From assembly GCA_963837755.1 (NCBI GenBank), contig CAWIOP010000003.1:1-64000 (forward strand): a stretch of 64,000 bases of DNA. Reading direction: 5' to 3'. The stretch's first letter is position 1. Every line of letters starts with the position of its first letter. Position numbers and translations under genes: made by a program. This document shows positions 7,648-16,121 of the stretch, in pieces. The stretch comes from JADGHX01 sp963837755 (GTDB lineage Bacteria; Pseudomonadota; Gammaproteobacteria; Steroidobacterales; Steroidobacteraceae). Under the pieces are notes generated by a model, which was given only the letters and a program-made list of their open reading frames with translations, did not search any database and had not been told where the DNA came from.

Positions 7648-8775
7648 ATGGGACCGACTTCGAAGCAGTCTGGAGGCTCGCAAACCACCGGAGTCACCGC
7701 GCCCGCAGGCGTGGGCCCGTTCATGTTGACCCTCTGCCGGCTGGCTGCGCCCGTTTCTATCCGGCCGCCTCAAGCACCGCATCTGAAGCCCTTCACTTTC
7801 TTCATGAGTCGTTTCCGTCAACCCGACGGCAGTGAACGCCTGCATTTGCATATGGGCTATTTCGCGACCCTCCCGGACGCGCAGCAATGGGCGCAACTCA
7901 TGCGCGCCAAATATCCCCAGGCCGTCGCAACGCTTGCGCCTGCAGCGCTCCTGCGCCAGGCCAGCCTGGGGGCCCTCGCGCTTGCACCGGCTCCTGGTGT
8001 ACAAGCGGCCGATCAGGCAGTGATCCGCCAGGCTGCATCGGCCGAAGGCGACACATTGACCGACACGCGGGTCCTGCAGATTCTCGAAACGCGACGCATC
8101 GGCCCGGATGCGAATTGCCGGCATGAGCCCGAGAGACCGGAGATCTCCCTGCTCCGCCCTGACGACACAGACACGCGTCGTGTCCTGAAGGAGGCTGTCG
8201 TTCAGGGCGAGCCCGTTTCGTTTGCCGTGCAATTCCGCTCGTCCGCTCAACCGATCGACCTCCGCAGCGTGCCGTCGCTCGACATCTTCCGTGAGTACAC
8301 GCTGTACGTCGCGGAAGGTCTTCGCGAGGGCCGCTCCTGGTATTCGCTGCGGTTGGGCTTCTTCAGCGAAGCCATCTCCGCCAAGCAGGTCGCCTACTAC
8401 GTGCGCTCGAGCTTCGACTCGGTGGCCGTGGTGCCGATCAGCGAGCAGGAACGCATGCGCGCGAAGCAGAACCCCATCGTCGCTTCCCTCCTGGCGGATC
8501 GTGTGCAACAGCGCATAGATCAGGCAGTCGCATCAGACCAAGCCCGCACCGCATCTGCCAGGGGAGCGAAGAGCCCTGCAGCCACCGCGCCCTCCAATCC
8601 GACCTCGAAGTCGAGCGGCACGAACGGGTCAAGACAACGAGTCGCGGACAGCCTCGAACAAACCCTCGAGGTGCTCGCCGCGAGCGAAATCTGGAACGAC
8701 CCCGACTCTTTCAGCGAAACGGGCGTACGGCACCTCAAGGTCGACGTCCAGAAGCGGAACTCCAGACGCTCCTGA
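7648..8775 (+). CDS. SPOR-like domain protein under cyclic-di-GMP riboswitch control
   Basis: The 375-residue protein has two stretches that look like SPOR-type peptidoglycan-binding folds. One is RLHLHMGYFATLPDAQQWAQ with LMRAKYPQAVAT. The other is YTLYVAEGLREGRSWYSLRL with GFFSEAISAKQVAYYVRSSF. Each has the beta-alpha-beta pattern with a GYF/GFF turn. The C-terminal ~110 residues are low-complexity and then helical. No clear signal peptide is present. The ATG at 7648 is preferred over an upstream TTG because GGGAG precedes it. The riboswitch directly upstream ties it to sessile/motile lifestyle control; its cellular job is not known. Confidence 0.75.
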   Translation: MGPTSKQSGGSQTTGVTAPAGVGPFMLTLCRLAAPVSIRPPQAPHLKPFTFFMSRFRQPDGSERLHLHMGYFATLPDAQQWAQLMRAKYPQAVATLAPAALLRQASLGALALAPAPGVQAADQAVIRQAASAEGDTLTDTRVLQILETRRIGPDANCRHEPERPEISLLRPDDTDTRRVLKEAVVQGEPVSFAVQFRSSAQPIDLRSVPSLDIFREYTLYVAEGLREGRSWYSLRLGFFSEAISAKQVAYYVRSSFDSVAVVPISEQERMRAKQNPIVASLLADRVQQRIDQAVASDQARTASARGAKSPAATAPSNPTSKSSGTNGSRQRVADSLEQTLEVLAASEIWNDPDSFSETGVRHLKVDVQKRNSRRS

Positions 8776-8863
8776 GCTGCAGCCCACATCGACAATAGCG
8801 TGTCCAACATGCAAAGAAGACAGGCGCAGGTCGGCGTATGCGACTGCGGCAGCAGCCTTTCGC

Positions 8864-9292
8864 GTGCACCGGGTGTTGGTTGCTCTTGATGGTTCTGAAT
8901 GCGCATTTCGGGCATTGTCCGCAGCCATTGATCGGTCGCGCGAGATTGCCGACACGGCGCTTCACCTGCTGACGGTGCACCGGCCTCCCGACACGCTCGA
9001 TGACCCCGGCTCGTGGAGGCCGCGTCGACGGACGCAGAGTCTGGCCACGTTACGTAGCGACTGGATTCTGCGCCAGGCTGAACAACGAATCCCGATCGCC
9101 GGGCTCCAACATACGAAAGAGGTCCTCGAAGGCGAGCCTGCGAAACTGATCGCGCAGCGTGCCGGGCAGCTCAGATGCGAGGTGATTTTTGTCGGTGCGC
9201 ACGGCGCTGGTCGCACCCAGAACCGGGACCTCGGCTCTGTGGCCGCTCAGGTTTGCGCGTTGAGCGTCGTCCCAGTTCGCTTGATCAAGTAG
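8864..9292 (+). CDS. Universal stress protein (UspA) family
   Basis: The 142-residue protein begins HRVLVALDGSECAFRAL, the ATP-binding first strand and loop of UspA proteins. It ends with GAHGAGRTQNRDLGSVAAQV, the second nucleotide-binding motif (G-x2-G-x9-G-S), followed by VVPVRLIK. It is a single-domain cytoplasmic stress protein. The start is a GTG with a weak ribosome-binding site, and no better start exists within the domain. It follows the riboswitch-controlled gene by 88 bp. Confidence 0.85.
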   Translation: MHRVLVALDGSECAFRALSAAIDRSREIADTALHLLTVHRPPDTLDDPGSWRPRRRTQSLATLRSDWILRQAEQRIPIAGLQHTKEVLEGEPAKLIAQRAGQLRCEVIFVGAHGAGRTQNRDLGSVAAQVCALSVVPVRLIK

Positions 9293-9493
9293 GCCAACGG
9301 GCACGCAGGCCAGGTTCTTTACTACTCCGTGGGGAGATCACGGCAGCACACGAACTTCATCGCACGTGTTGCCGACGTCAGCCCGCGCGTGGAGCTCGAC
9401 GGTGGGGATCACCGTCGGCCGGGCAAGGCACGAGCCCGGCACCGCCGGTTTCAGCAGCGTACGAGTCTCACGACAGTCGAGCGATAAGGGGGC

Positions 9494-10543
9494 ATGTCCA
9501 TGCCAAGTCGATGGTGCTTCGCTTTCACGCTTTCGTGTGCCGCTTTCTGGGCATCCGCAAGCTACGCCCACCACTCCTTCGCGGAGTACGACAAAACGCA
9601 GACAGTCGAGGTGTCGGGCACGCTCGTGCAGTTCGAATGGCAGAATCCTCACGTTCACTTTCGGGTGCGCTCGCTGAAGGATGGTCGCGTGACCACCTGG
9701 GACATCGAAGGTAACTCGCTCAGTTTCTTGCGGCGGACGAACGCGGCGCCGCAGCTGCTGAAGGTGGGCGATCGGGTAACGATCGCCGGCTGGCCCTCCA
9801 AGGCGTCTCCGGTACGACTGTTCGCGCAAAACCTCCTCACCGGGGACGGACACGAACTCGTACTGGATCCGCACACAAAGGCACGCTGGCAAGCTGGGGC
9901 TATCGGACTTGCAACCACGTGGAAAGGTGGCGGGAGCGACAGCGAACCGTCCCGAGGCATCTTCCGCGTGTGGAGCTCGAAGGTCGATGATCCCGAAGCC
10001 ACGCCGTACTCTCTCTGGAGAACGCAATATCCCCTCACGGAAAACGCCAAGAAGGCGGTCGCGAAGTGGGACCCGGTGCATGACACGGTGGCACGCGGCT
10101 GTGCGCCGAAGGGTATGCCGACGATCATGGAACAGCCGTACCCCATGGAATTCGTGAAGCAGGGAAGCAAGATTCTGCAGCGGCTCGAGGAGTACGACAC
10201 TGTGCGTACTATTAATATGTACGGCAGCGCGCAAGCGACCCGTGCGAAAAAGACCCTGCTCGGTCGTTCAACCGGGCGGTGGGACGGCGCTTCGCTCGTC
10301 GTCACTACTACAGGTATCTCGTGGCCCTTCATTGATCCAAACGGTGTGCCGCAGAGCCGATCTTCTACGCTCGTGGAACGCTTCACGCCGGCACCGGACG
10401 GCACGCGTCTTCAGTACACCCTGACCATCACGGATCCTGAAACCTTCACGACTCCGGTCGTCTTGAAACGAGCATGGGTCTCGCGGCCAGGAGAGCGCGT
10501 GAACAAGTACAACTGCGTGCCGCGCTCTCCCGCACGAAAGTGA
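9494..10543 (+). CDS. DUF6152-like protein fused to a lipocalin-like partner domain
   Basis: The 349-residue protein has a signal peptide (about residues 1-25) ending before HHSFAEYD, the hallmark start of DUF6152 proteins. That domain runs to about residue 115 and includes the EWQNPHVHFRV strand. The remainder resembles the separate exported protein at 27899-28639: compare GRSTGRWDGASLVVTTT with GSSFGHWEGDTLVVDTI, and the STLVERF/KIVERY strands. In this window the two parts therefore occur both fused (here) and as adjacent genes (27491-28639). Such proteins are often found beside one another in environmental proteobacteria; their function is unknown but the location is periplasmic. Confidence 0.75.
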   Translation: MSMPSRWCFAFTLSCAAFWASASYAHHSFAEYDKTQTVEVSGTLVQFEWQNPHVHFRVRSLKDGRVTTWDIEGNSLSFLRRTNAAPQLLKVGDRVTIAGWPSKASPVRLFAQNLLTGDGHELVLDPHTKARWQAGAIGLATTWKGGGSDSEPSRGIFRVWSSKVDDPEATPYSLWRTQYPLTENAKKAVAKWDPVHDTVARGCAPKGMPTIMEQPYPMEFVKQGSKILQRLEEYDTVRTINMYGSAQATRAKKTLLGRSTGRWDGASLVVTTTGISWPFIDPNGVPQSRSSTLVERFTPAPDGTRLQYTLTITDPETFTTPVVLKRAWVSRPGERVNKYNCVPRSPARK

Positions 10544-10806
10544 CTCTCACAAGCGGCGCAAGTTGAAACTCAGCGACGCAGGTGTCACAGGTTCAAATCC
10601 CCTCACGGCAATCGACAGTTGTGACTGGCAGAATGGACCGACATCGAACAATGGATTCAATCTTTCCTCCCGGCAGGCGCGAGCTGACCCGGGGCATGGA
10701 GGCATGGCTAGAAGAGGAAAAGCGCGCCCTCGAAATCCTTCCAAGGCTCAAAGAGTCATGTTTGATCCCCCCGGAGAGCTCAGGTCGGCTGCGGAGCAGG
10801 AACACG

Positions 10807-11037
10807 ATGACCATTGAGAGGCCGACCCTCATCGAAGGCGGCATTCCCGTACTTGGCGGGCTGTACGCCACGGCACTCGGCTTTGGCTGGCTGGGGCGGC
10901 GCGCCGCTTCATCGAGCTTCAGTCAGAAGCTGCGAGATAGCATGAAGTGGCTCGGACCCGTCGTCATGGCTTTCGGCCTGTTCACGGGTTGGCAAACCCA
11001 CGCGCCTGGCTCATCCATCCGCGTCGGAGCTTGCTAG
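10807..11037 (+). CDS. Small putative membrane protein
   Basis: The 76-residue frame has two hydrophobic segments, IPVLGGLYATALGFGWLG and WLGPVVMAFGLFTGW, joined by a short basic-polar loop. AGGA lies 5 bases before the ATG. No family is recognised. It could be cotranscribed with the next small membrane gene. Confidence 0.4.
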   Translation: MTIERPTLIEGGIPVLGGLYATALGFGWLGRRAASSSFSQKLRDSMKWLGPVVMAFGLFTGWQTHAPGSSIRVGAC

Positions 11038-11208
11038 ATCGATTGCCGGAAGAATCTCGCTGCCGGTTCGAATCGACGAGATCACGACCCTCGATGCGCC
11101 ATAGTCCCGACGTGACGAAACTGCTCTCCGCTGGCTACACCATCGAGTGGCGCTATCGCATCACGCGCAGCGGTGAGGAGTTTTCGTCGGCTATCGACGG
11201 AAAGGCCT

Positions 11209-11496
11209 GTGCCCGCTAACGATCGAGAAAAGCTCGGCACAGTGATCGGCAGTGCACTCGGAGCCGTGCTTTGCCTCTCGCTGAGCGGTTCTTTCGCTTA
11301 CGCATTCTACGTGCGCTATTGGAAGTGGCGCGAGTGCATCGCCGTCGTTGAATCGTCCTGCACGGAGCCCGGCGCCTGGAATGCCACCGAGGGCGGAATG
11401 GTCTGGGCCATTCCAGCAGTCTTCTTCCTGGGTATAGCCCTCGTATTCTGTGTTCGTGGCCTTGTAGCGTTCAAAGGCGTGATGAAGGGCCACTAA
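11209..11496 (+). CDS. Small membrane protein with two transmembrane helices
   Basis: The 95-residue protein has helices at about residues 10-35 (VIGSALGAVLCLSLSGSFAY) and 65-90 (WAIPAVFFLGIALVFCVRGL). Between them is a short exported or cytoplasmic loop with two cysteines (RECIAVVESSCTEPG) that could form a disulfide. A GGAAAGG ribosome-binding site supports the GTG at 11209 over the earlier GTG. No family recognised. Confidence 0.5.
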   Translation: MPANDREKLGTVIGSALGAVLCLSLSGSFAYAFYVRYWKWRECIAVVESSCTEPGAWNATEGGMVWAIPAVFFLGIALVFCVRGLVAFKGVMKGH

Positions 11497-11590
11497 CCTG
11501 TGCTAGCGGATGCCGCGATGGGCAGGAATGACAGCGTGCTTGATCGTCGGAATGCACCCGGCGGTGTACGACAACGAGCTGTCATCTAAC

Positions 11591-11689
11591 ACGAACACGC
11601 ATCTGGACCGCAGGAACAACGCGTAGCGGATCCGCGTGACGATTCCACTGAAGACTGCTGAATTCCACTCAATTCCAGTGCGCGGTGCC
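11591..11689. repeat. Cassette-flanking repeat, copy 1
   Basis: First of four related ~90-bp repeats. Shared text includes GCAGGAACA near the left side and TTCCACTGAAG...CTGA near the right. This copy is the most diverged. It contains TGGACCGCAGGAACAACGC and GATTCCACTGAAGACTGCTG. Confidence 0.7.
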
Positions 11690-11773
11690 ATTCGGAATTA
11701 ACGAACGCGAACCGAACAGAACGGCAGCGAATGGCCGCTCCTGGCCGAAAGCGAACGACCCAGCGCTCACCTC

Positions 11774-11863
11774 ACGCGCACACGCACCGGAACTGCAGGA
11801 ACACCGCAAATCGCTTCACCCCGACCAAATTCCACTGAAGGCCACTGAGTTCCGGTGGACCTG
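11774..11863. repeat. Cassette-flanking repeat, copy 2
   Basis: Second copy, 17 bp past the stop codon of the Fic gene. The sides ACCGGAACT and AGTTCCGGT are perfect inverted repeats, so the unit can fold as a hairpin. The central text CTTCACCCCGACCAAATTCC is shared with copy 3 in part. Confidence 0.85.
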
Positions 11864-11880
11864 ACGTTCCACCGATAGCA

Positions 11881-13401
11881 CTACTTCGGGTGCTCGGCCG
11901 TCTCAGCCGAGATCGCCTGCTGTACCTGTGCTTCGAGCCGTGCGATCTCCACATCGCTCAGCTCTGGAAATTGCGGACGCTTTGCAGCCGAAAGGCGACC
12001 GCCATTCTGCATGCACAGCTGCACGAAGAGTGAGGCACGCCGATCCGGCATGTCGACAATTTCGCGCACGGCGGTGAGGGCCTGGTCGAAGACCGCAACG
12101 AATCCGAGCTCCTCTTTCAGATCGCGTCGAACCGTATCGGCTACCCGGTCGTACAGATATTCGGCGAACACGGTCGCATCGAAATAACGATATAGATCGC
12201 CCGTGTCATTCGTGACGGCGATCTCCTGCTGCGATGTCCAGTGCCAATCGATGTGCTCGGCCAGCGGCTTTGAAAATGTCTCCAGCGCCTGATCATAGCT
12301 GCGGCGGTCTCGCAATATCGCCGCTGAGATTGGAAAGATAACGCCTGCAGGACTGTAGCCGCGCCTGGCGAGGACGTGGTGCATGAGGAAGCGATGTATG
12401 CGGCCGTTGCCGTCTGCAAAGGGGTGATTGAAAACGAATGCGAACGCGGTGACGGCGGCGGCGACAACCGGGTCGACCGCGTGGTTCACCATACGCCCCA
12501 TCAACGTGATCCAAGCCTCCATCAGACCCGGCACGTCTTGCGGACGAGGGCAGATGAAATGAACCTCCTCCCGATATCCGCCGACCGTTTCACCAACGAA
12601 GTTCTGGAAGTCACACCAATCCTTCGCCGCGTAACGGGGATCGACAATTTCCCCTTGCAGCTGGATCAACGATTCTTTATTGGGCGTGAAGCCCGGCGCG
12701 GCTTTGAGGGCGGCGACGAATCGATCCGTTCTGCTCGCGTTCGGCGTTTCGCCTTCTATGGCGAAGGATGAGCGCGTCTCCTTGGTGTAGAGGTAGTTGA
12801 CCGCACGCGCCAGGATCAGCGGATCGTAGCTCTCGATGAGCACGCGCGCCTCTTCGTCAACGTGAAGACCCATCTGTTCAGTGAGCTGGGTCGTCCGACG
12901 GACGGTGGGGCAAAGACCTGGCCCTCCCAAGAGATTGTCGATGACCCGATGGCGTACGCTGTTTCGCCTGTCGGCGACGATGTGGCGCTCAGGGTCCAGG
13001 GCTTCCACGTAGTTGCCGGTGCGAGTGTCCTCGAGATCCAGTGTCCTTCCGGTGAAGGTTTCGTACAGGAACCAGGCGCGCCTGCTGTAGGCACCCGTAG
13101 GCTCCGCTCGGACCCATGATTCGAGCTCGGCAGGCACCATTGCCTTGAGTACCGCAACGATAACGCCGAGATCGATCGGCTCGTGGCGGAGAGCAAAACG
13201 AAGATGCGAAACGACGGTACCGTCCGCTTCATATTGGCGCGGGTAGAACTCGAGCGTGCGTCTCCCATGGACGGCCGTACGACGCGCCCCCCGGATGATG
13301 TAACTTTCGACCGCGGGTGCGGGCACGGCGGAGCCGAACTCCCGCCGCAGCCATTCCTGGCCGATCGCCGCAGGCCCGTTATTAGGATCGGGGGTAGCCA
13401 T
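11881..13401 (-). CDS. Fic/DOC-family protein with N-terminal inhibitory motif
   Basis: The 506-residue protein has the Fic active-site motif HPFADGNGRIHR (about residues 326-337), complete in its catalytic His and phosphate-binding GNGR. Upstream, SSFAIEG at about residues 211-217 fits the (S/T)xxxE(G/N) inhibitory helix of class II Fic proteins. The glutamate of that helix normally blocks ATP in cis. The family mostly transfers AMP to target proteins. The C-terminal 120 residues may form a winged-helix-like region. No antitoxin gene is adjacent. The gene is bounded by repeat copies 2 and 3, in the same orientation as the ATPase and ORF6N genes. Confidence 0.9.
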   Translation of the reverse strand: MATPDPNNGPAAIGQEWLRREFGSAVPAPAVESYIIRGARRTAVHGRRTLEFYPRQYEADGTVVSHLRFALRHEPIDLGVIVAVLKAMVPAELESWVRAEPTGAYSRRAWFLYETFTGRTLDLEDTRTGNYVEALDPERHIVADRRNSVRHRVIDNLLGGPGLCPTVRRTTQLTEQMGLHVDEEARVLIESYDPLILARAVNYLYTKETRSSFAIEGETPNASRTDRFVAALKAAPGFTPNKESLIQLQGEIVDPRYAAKDWCDFQNFVGETVGGYREEVHFICPRPQDVPGLMEAWITLMGRMVNHAVDPVVAAAVTAFAFVFNHPFADGNGRIHRFLMHHVLARRGYSPAGVIFPISAAILRDRRSYDQALETFSKPLAEHIDWHWTSQQEIAVTNDTGDLYRYFDATVFAEYLYDRVADTVRRDLKEELGFVAVFDQALTAVREIVDMPDRRASLFVQLCMQNGGRLSAAKRPQFPELSDVEIARLEAQVQQAISAETAEHPK

Positions 13402-13589
13402 TCAGAATCGATTATCCGCGTGCAGGATCGCTTAGATTACGCAGATTAGATCCTAAATCAATTAGAAAAGTGGACTTTCGCGCGCAAAAGCGTGACCTCA
13501 GGCCCTATCCGCGCCTGCGGCTTTACTCCGGGCCCCACCGGACGGGAAGCCGCTACTCGATTGCTACTTGACCCGCCGGCTTATCGGAC

Positions 13590-13687
13590 GCGAACTCGGA
13601 CCGGAATCGCAGGAACAGAACAACCCGCCTCACCCCGACCAGTCCAGAGAAGGCTAACGTCTTCCACTGAGTTCCGGACCACGTGCA
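13590..13687. repeat. Cassette-flanking repeat, copy 3
   Basis: Third copy, about 100 bp past the stop codon of the DUF4143 ATPase gene and 190 bp upstream of the Fic start. It shares GACCGGAATCGCAGGAACA, CTCACCCCGACCAG and TTCCACTGAGTTCCGG with copy 2 and carries a short extra insert in the middle. No gene was seen in the rest of 13402-13789. Confidence 0.8.
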
Positions 13688-13789
13688 AGGCGCCGAGGAA
13701 CGAATCAACCGCTGCGCTGACGTGGTTCCGATGGCGCTTACAATCAACCCAAGCGAAAACGCTGCCGGAAGCTCGACGTTGCTGGCACG

Positions 13790-15112
13790 TCACTTCGATG
13801 GTTCGCCGAGGAGCCATTCGTACGCCGGCTGCACCTCGACGCCCGGCACTTTGATTTCTCCGGCGGAATCACGGTCGAGCACTAGCAAGAGACGACGTGC
13901 CCGCGGATGCTCGATCGCTGCGGCCTCAAACGCCCGCTGCTCGCGTGCGGCTGTCTCCGCAGATCTCAGGTCGGCACAGACCTGAATCAGCTCCTCGCCT
14001 GCGTCTCTGTAACGCGCGAGAAAATCCACCTCCAGGCCGTCCGCAGTCTTGACGTAGCCGGCCTCTACCTTGCGCCGCTCCAGCTCATTCAGGATCACGG
14101 TCTCGAGAGCGTGCCCCAGGTTCACTCGGCCGCTGGCATCGAAAGCCGGAATCAGGCCGGGATCAGCCGGATAGATCTTTCGCGGATTACTATTACGCTT
14201 GCGCTCAGATTCGGTGGCAATCGGCACAGCGCTTAACAAGAAGGCGTCGGTAAGATGCCCGAGCATGGCGTTTACCGCGTCGCGCGCGACACCATGGCCC
14301 TGCGACTTCAGATCCCGCGTCAGTTTGTGGACGCTGAAGCTTCCCGCCGGATTGCGTAAGCACTGACGCACCAGCCAGCGCAGCGCGGTCACTTGCGACA
14401 CCTCGAAACGTTCCACCACGTCCCGGAACAGCACGGTGTCTACGTAGCCCTGCAGAAGTTCGATCCTGAGTGCGGCTGTGAGACCTTGAGCCTCGGGGAA
14501 ACCGCCCTCGACCAGGAATTCGCGAAATCGCTTCTCGATCAGTGAGCGCTCCGGCGCGGTCCATCTTCGAGGCGGCTTGACGGGCTCCTCGCCTCGATGT
14601 CGGAGAAACTCGCGGAAGCCGAAGGGGCGAATCACCGTCTCCATTCCGCGCCCGCGCAGGGAAGTGTGCACTTCACGCGAAAGCATTCGAGCAGAGGAGC
14701 CGGAAACGACGAAATCCGCCTCCTCGGAGTCCATGACGCGCCGGATGAAGCGCTCCCATCCCGGCACCAGCTGAATCTCATCCAGAAGCCAGAGCACACG
14801 TTGACGCCCGCGCAGCGCCGGGAACCGCCGGTAAAACTCTTCGAGCAGAAAGGCGAGTTGATCCACCCCGATCCCGGCCAGCCGATCGTCGTCGAAGCTG
14901 AGATAAAGCGCCCGCTCGGGAGGCAGACTGACCCTTCGTTCAGCGAGCAGCTGACGCAGAAAGGTTGTCTTGCCTGCACGGCGCATCCCGATCACGGCGT
15001 GCGCCTTACCCGGCACAGCCGGCAGACGCGCATCCCGTGGAGTCTGGCGCCCGGCAGGGACAGACAGGAGCGCGGCATTCAGCCGCTCCTCGAGTACGGG
15101 GTGAAGTGGCAT
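13790..15112 (-). CDS. AAA-type ATPase with DUF4143 domain
   Basis: The 440-residue protein has a Walker A motif GMRRAGKTT (about residues 42-50), Walker B LWLLDEIQ and a sensor-like VVSGSSARML, followed by the DUF4143 region. TADGLEVDFLARY near the C-terminus is a PD-(D/E)xK-like nuclease strand common in this group. Members occur widely as solitary, horizontally moved genes, and their biological role is unsettled. I start at ATG 15112 (MPLHPVLEERL) rather than a TTG two codons earlier. It lies between repeat copies 3 and 4. Confidence 0.9.
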   Translation of the reverse strand: MPLHPVLEERLNAALLSVPAGRQTPRDARLPAVPGKAHAVIGMRRAGKTTFLRQLLAERRVSLPPERALYLSFDDDRLAGIGVDQLAFLLEEFYRRFPALRGRQRVLWLLDEIQLVPGWERFIRRVMDSEEADFVVSGSSARMLSREVHTSLRGRGMETVIRPFGFREFLRHRGEEPVKPPRRWTAPERSLIEKRFREFLVEGGFPEAQGLTAALRIELLQGYVDTVLFRDVVERFEVSQVTALRWLVRQCLRNPAGSFSVHKLTRDLKSQGHGVARDAVNAMLGHLTDAFLLSAVPIATESERKRNSNPRKIYPADPGLIPAFDASGRVNLGHALETVILNELERRKVEAGYVKTADGLEVDFLARYRDAGEELIQVCADLRSAETAAREQRAFEAAAIEHPRARRLLLVLDRDSAGEIKVPGVEVQPAYEWLLGEPSK

Positions 15113-15211
15113 GCCCAAAGATGGCCGCCTAAGTGGCCTTCTGTCAAGGCCGGATTAGCCGTTATCTGGATCTAATTGACGGCCACTTTTGAGCGGCCCG
15201 CCAGGCATCCT

Positions 15212-15304
15212 GACGAGAACGCGCATAGGGACTGCAGGAACACTGCAAATCGAATCGCCGCAACCATCATTCCACTGAGGGCTGCTGAGTGCCGCAGAGG
15301 TCTG
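15212..15304. repeat. Cassette-flanking repeat, copy 4
   Basis: Fourth copy, sharing GGACTGCAGGAACACTGCAA, ATCG and ATTCCACTGAGGGCTGCTGA with the others. It overlaps the last dozen codons and stop of the ORF6N gene, so the C-terminal residues of that protein come from repeat sequence. Confidence 0.8.
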
Positions 15305-15813
15305 CATCCGCGGTGAAGCCGATTGGCCGACGCCTGGTTATCGGAGGGTTCATGAGCTCGCGGATCGTCTTGAGGATGCCGACGATCGCCTGATCATGGG
15401 ACTGGAGCTTCCGCTCCAGCTCGTTGAGCTTCCGAAGCAGCTCCTTGTTGGAAGCGAGCATTTCGCGGAGCTTCACGAATGCGCGCACGATATACACGCT
15501 CATCTCCACCGCACGCGGACTATTCACTACGGTAGCAGCCATGATGGCGCCGTGCTCAGTGAACGCGTACGGCGGAAAGCGCGGGTCGCGGTGCTTTCCG
15601 GGAACCGGTCGCAACTTGCGACCGGTTGACTGCCTCCGTCTCGTCGCGCGTGAGACGGAAGAGAAAATCCTCCGGGAATCGATCCCTGTTGCGCTTGACT
15701 TGTTCGTTGAGCCGCTTGGTCGTGACGCCATAGAGCGCCGCAAGCTCGGTGTCGAGCAGCACCTTCTGACCGCGCAGCACGAGGATCGCTCCCGCGATAT
15801 CCTCGACACGCAC
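15267..15813 (-). pseudogene. ORF6N (KilA-N-like) domain protein gene, frameshifted
   Basis: One minus frame starting at 15813 encodes an ORF6N domain: VLRGQKVLLDTELAALYGVT, then KRLNEQVKRNRDRFPEDFLF and RLTRDE. Near 15600 it shifts into a second frame with PPYAFTEHGAIMAATVVNS, then MSVYIVRAFVKLREMLAS and a coiled coil to the end. Together the two frames make a normal-length protein of about 180 residues. ORF6N proteins are phage-type anti-repressor or regulatory DNA-binding proteins that often travel as solitary mobile genes. A single small indel separates the halves, so a sequencing error is possible. Confidence 0.75.
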
Positions 15814-16121
15814 GACGGCCCTGGAGGTATCCCTCGATTGTTGAGCCGGACGACATCGAAAGCACTCGGGTTGGCGGCGCGTGCGTCCGGTAGCTGTGCA
15901 TCATGGGGACCGAATCGTGAGCAGCGTCGCGCGATGGGGTTCGTGTTGCCCGGCCGGGGGGGGGGCGTGGTCTGACGAAGGCCTCTTGTGGGCCGGTTGC
16001 AGCCAATAGTCGCCAAGCGGCCTGAAAGCAGAGTCTCAGCGGACGAGACTCTGCATAACAGCACGCAGAGCGTCTACAACTGCCGCTCGCTATAGTGTCG
16101 CTCGTCATCCGCGTGGGATGC
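15814..16121. other. Intergenic stretch with no gene seen
   Basis: About 310 bp between the ORF6N start and the end of the S8 peptidase gene. It includes a run of ten G near 15957. No supported gene or known RNA was seen; it must hold the ORF6N promoter. Confidence 0.4.

Noticed and set aside
9338..10234. Minus-strand open frame of 298 codons
   Set aside because: Antisense to the DUF6152 fusion gene, Arg/His-rich and without motifs.
10575..10612. GGTTCAAATCCCC, resembling the T-loop of a tRNA
   Set aside because: The flanking bases do not form the 5-bp T stem and no acceptor, D or anticodon arm was found nearby.
11591..15304. Integron attC sites
   Set aside because: The four repeats lack GTTRRRY/RYYYAAC core sites and no integrase gene is in the window; the cassette-like layout is reported as a repeat array instead.
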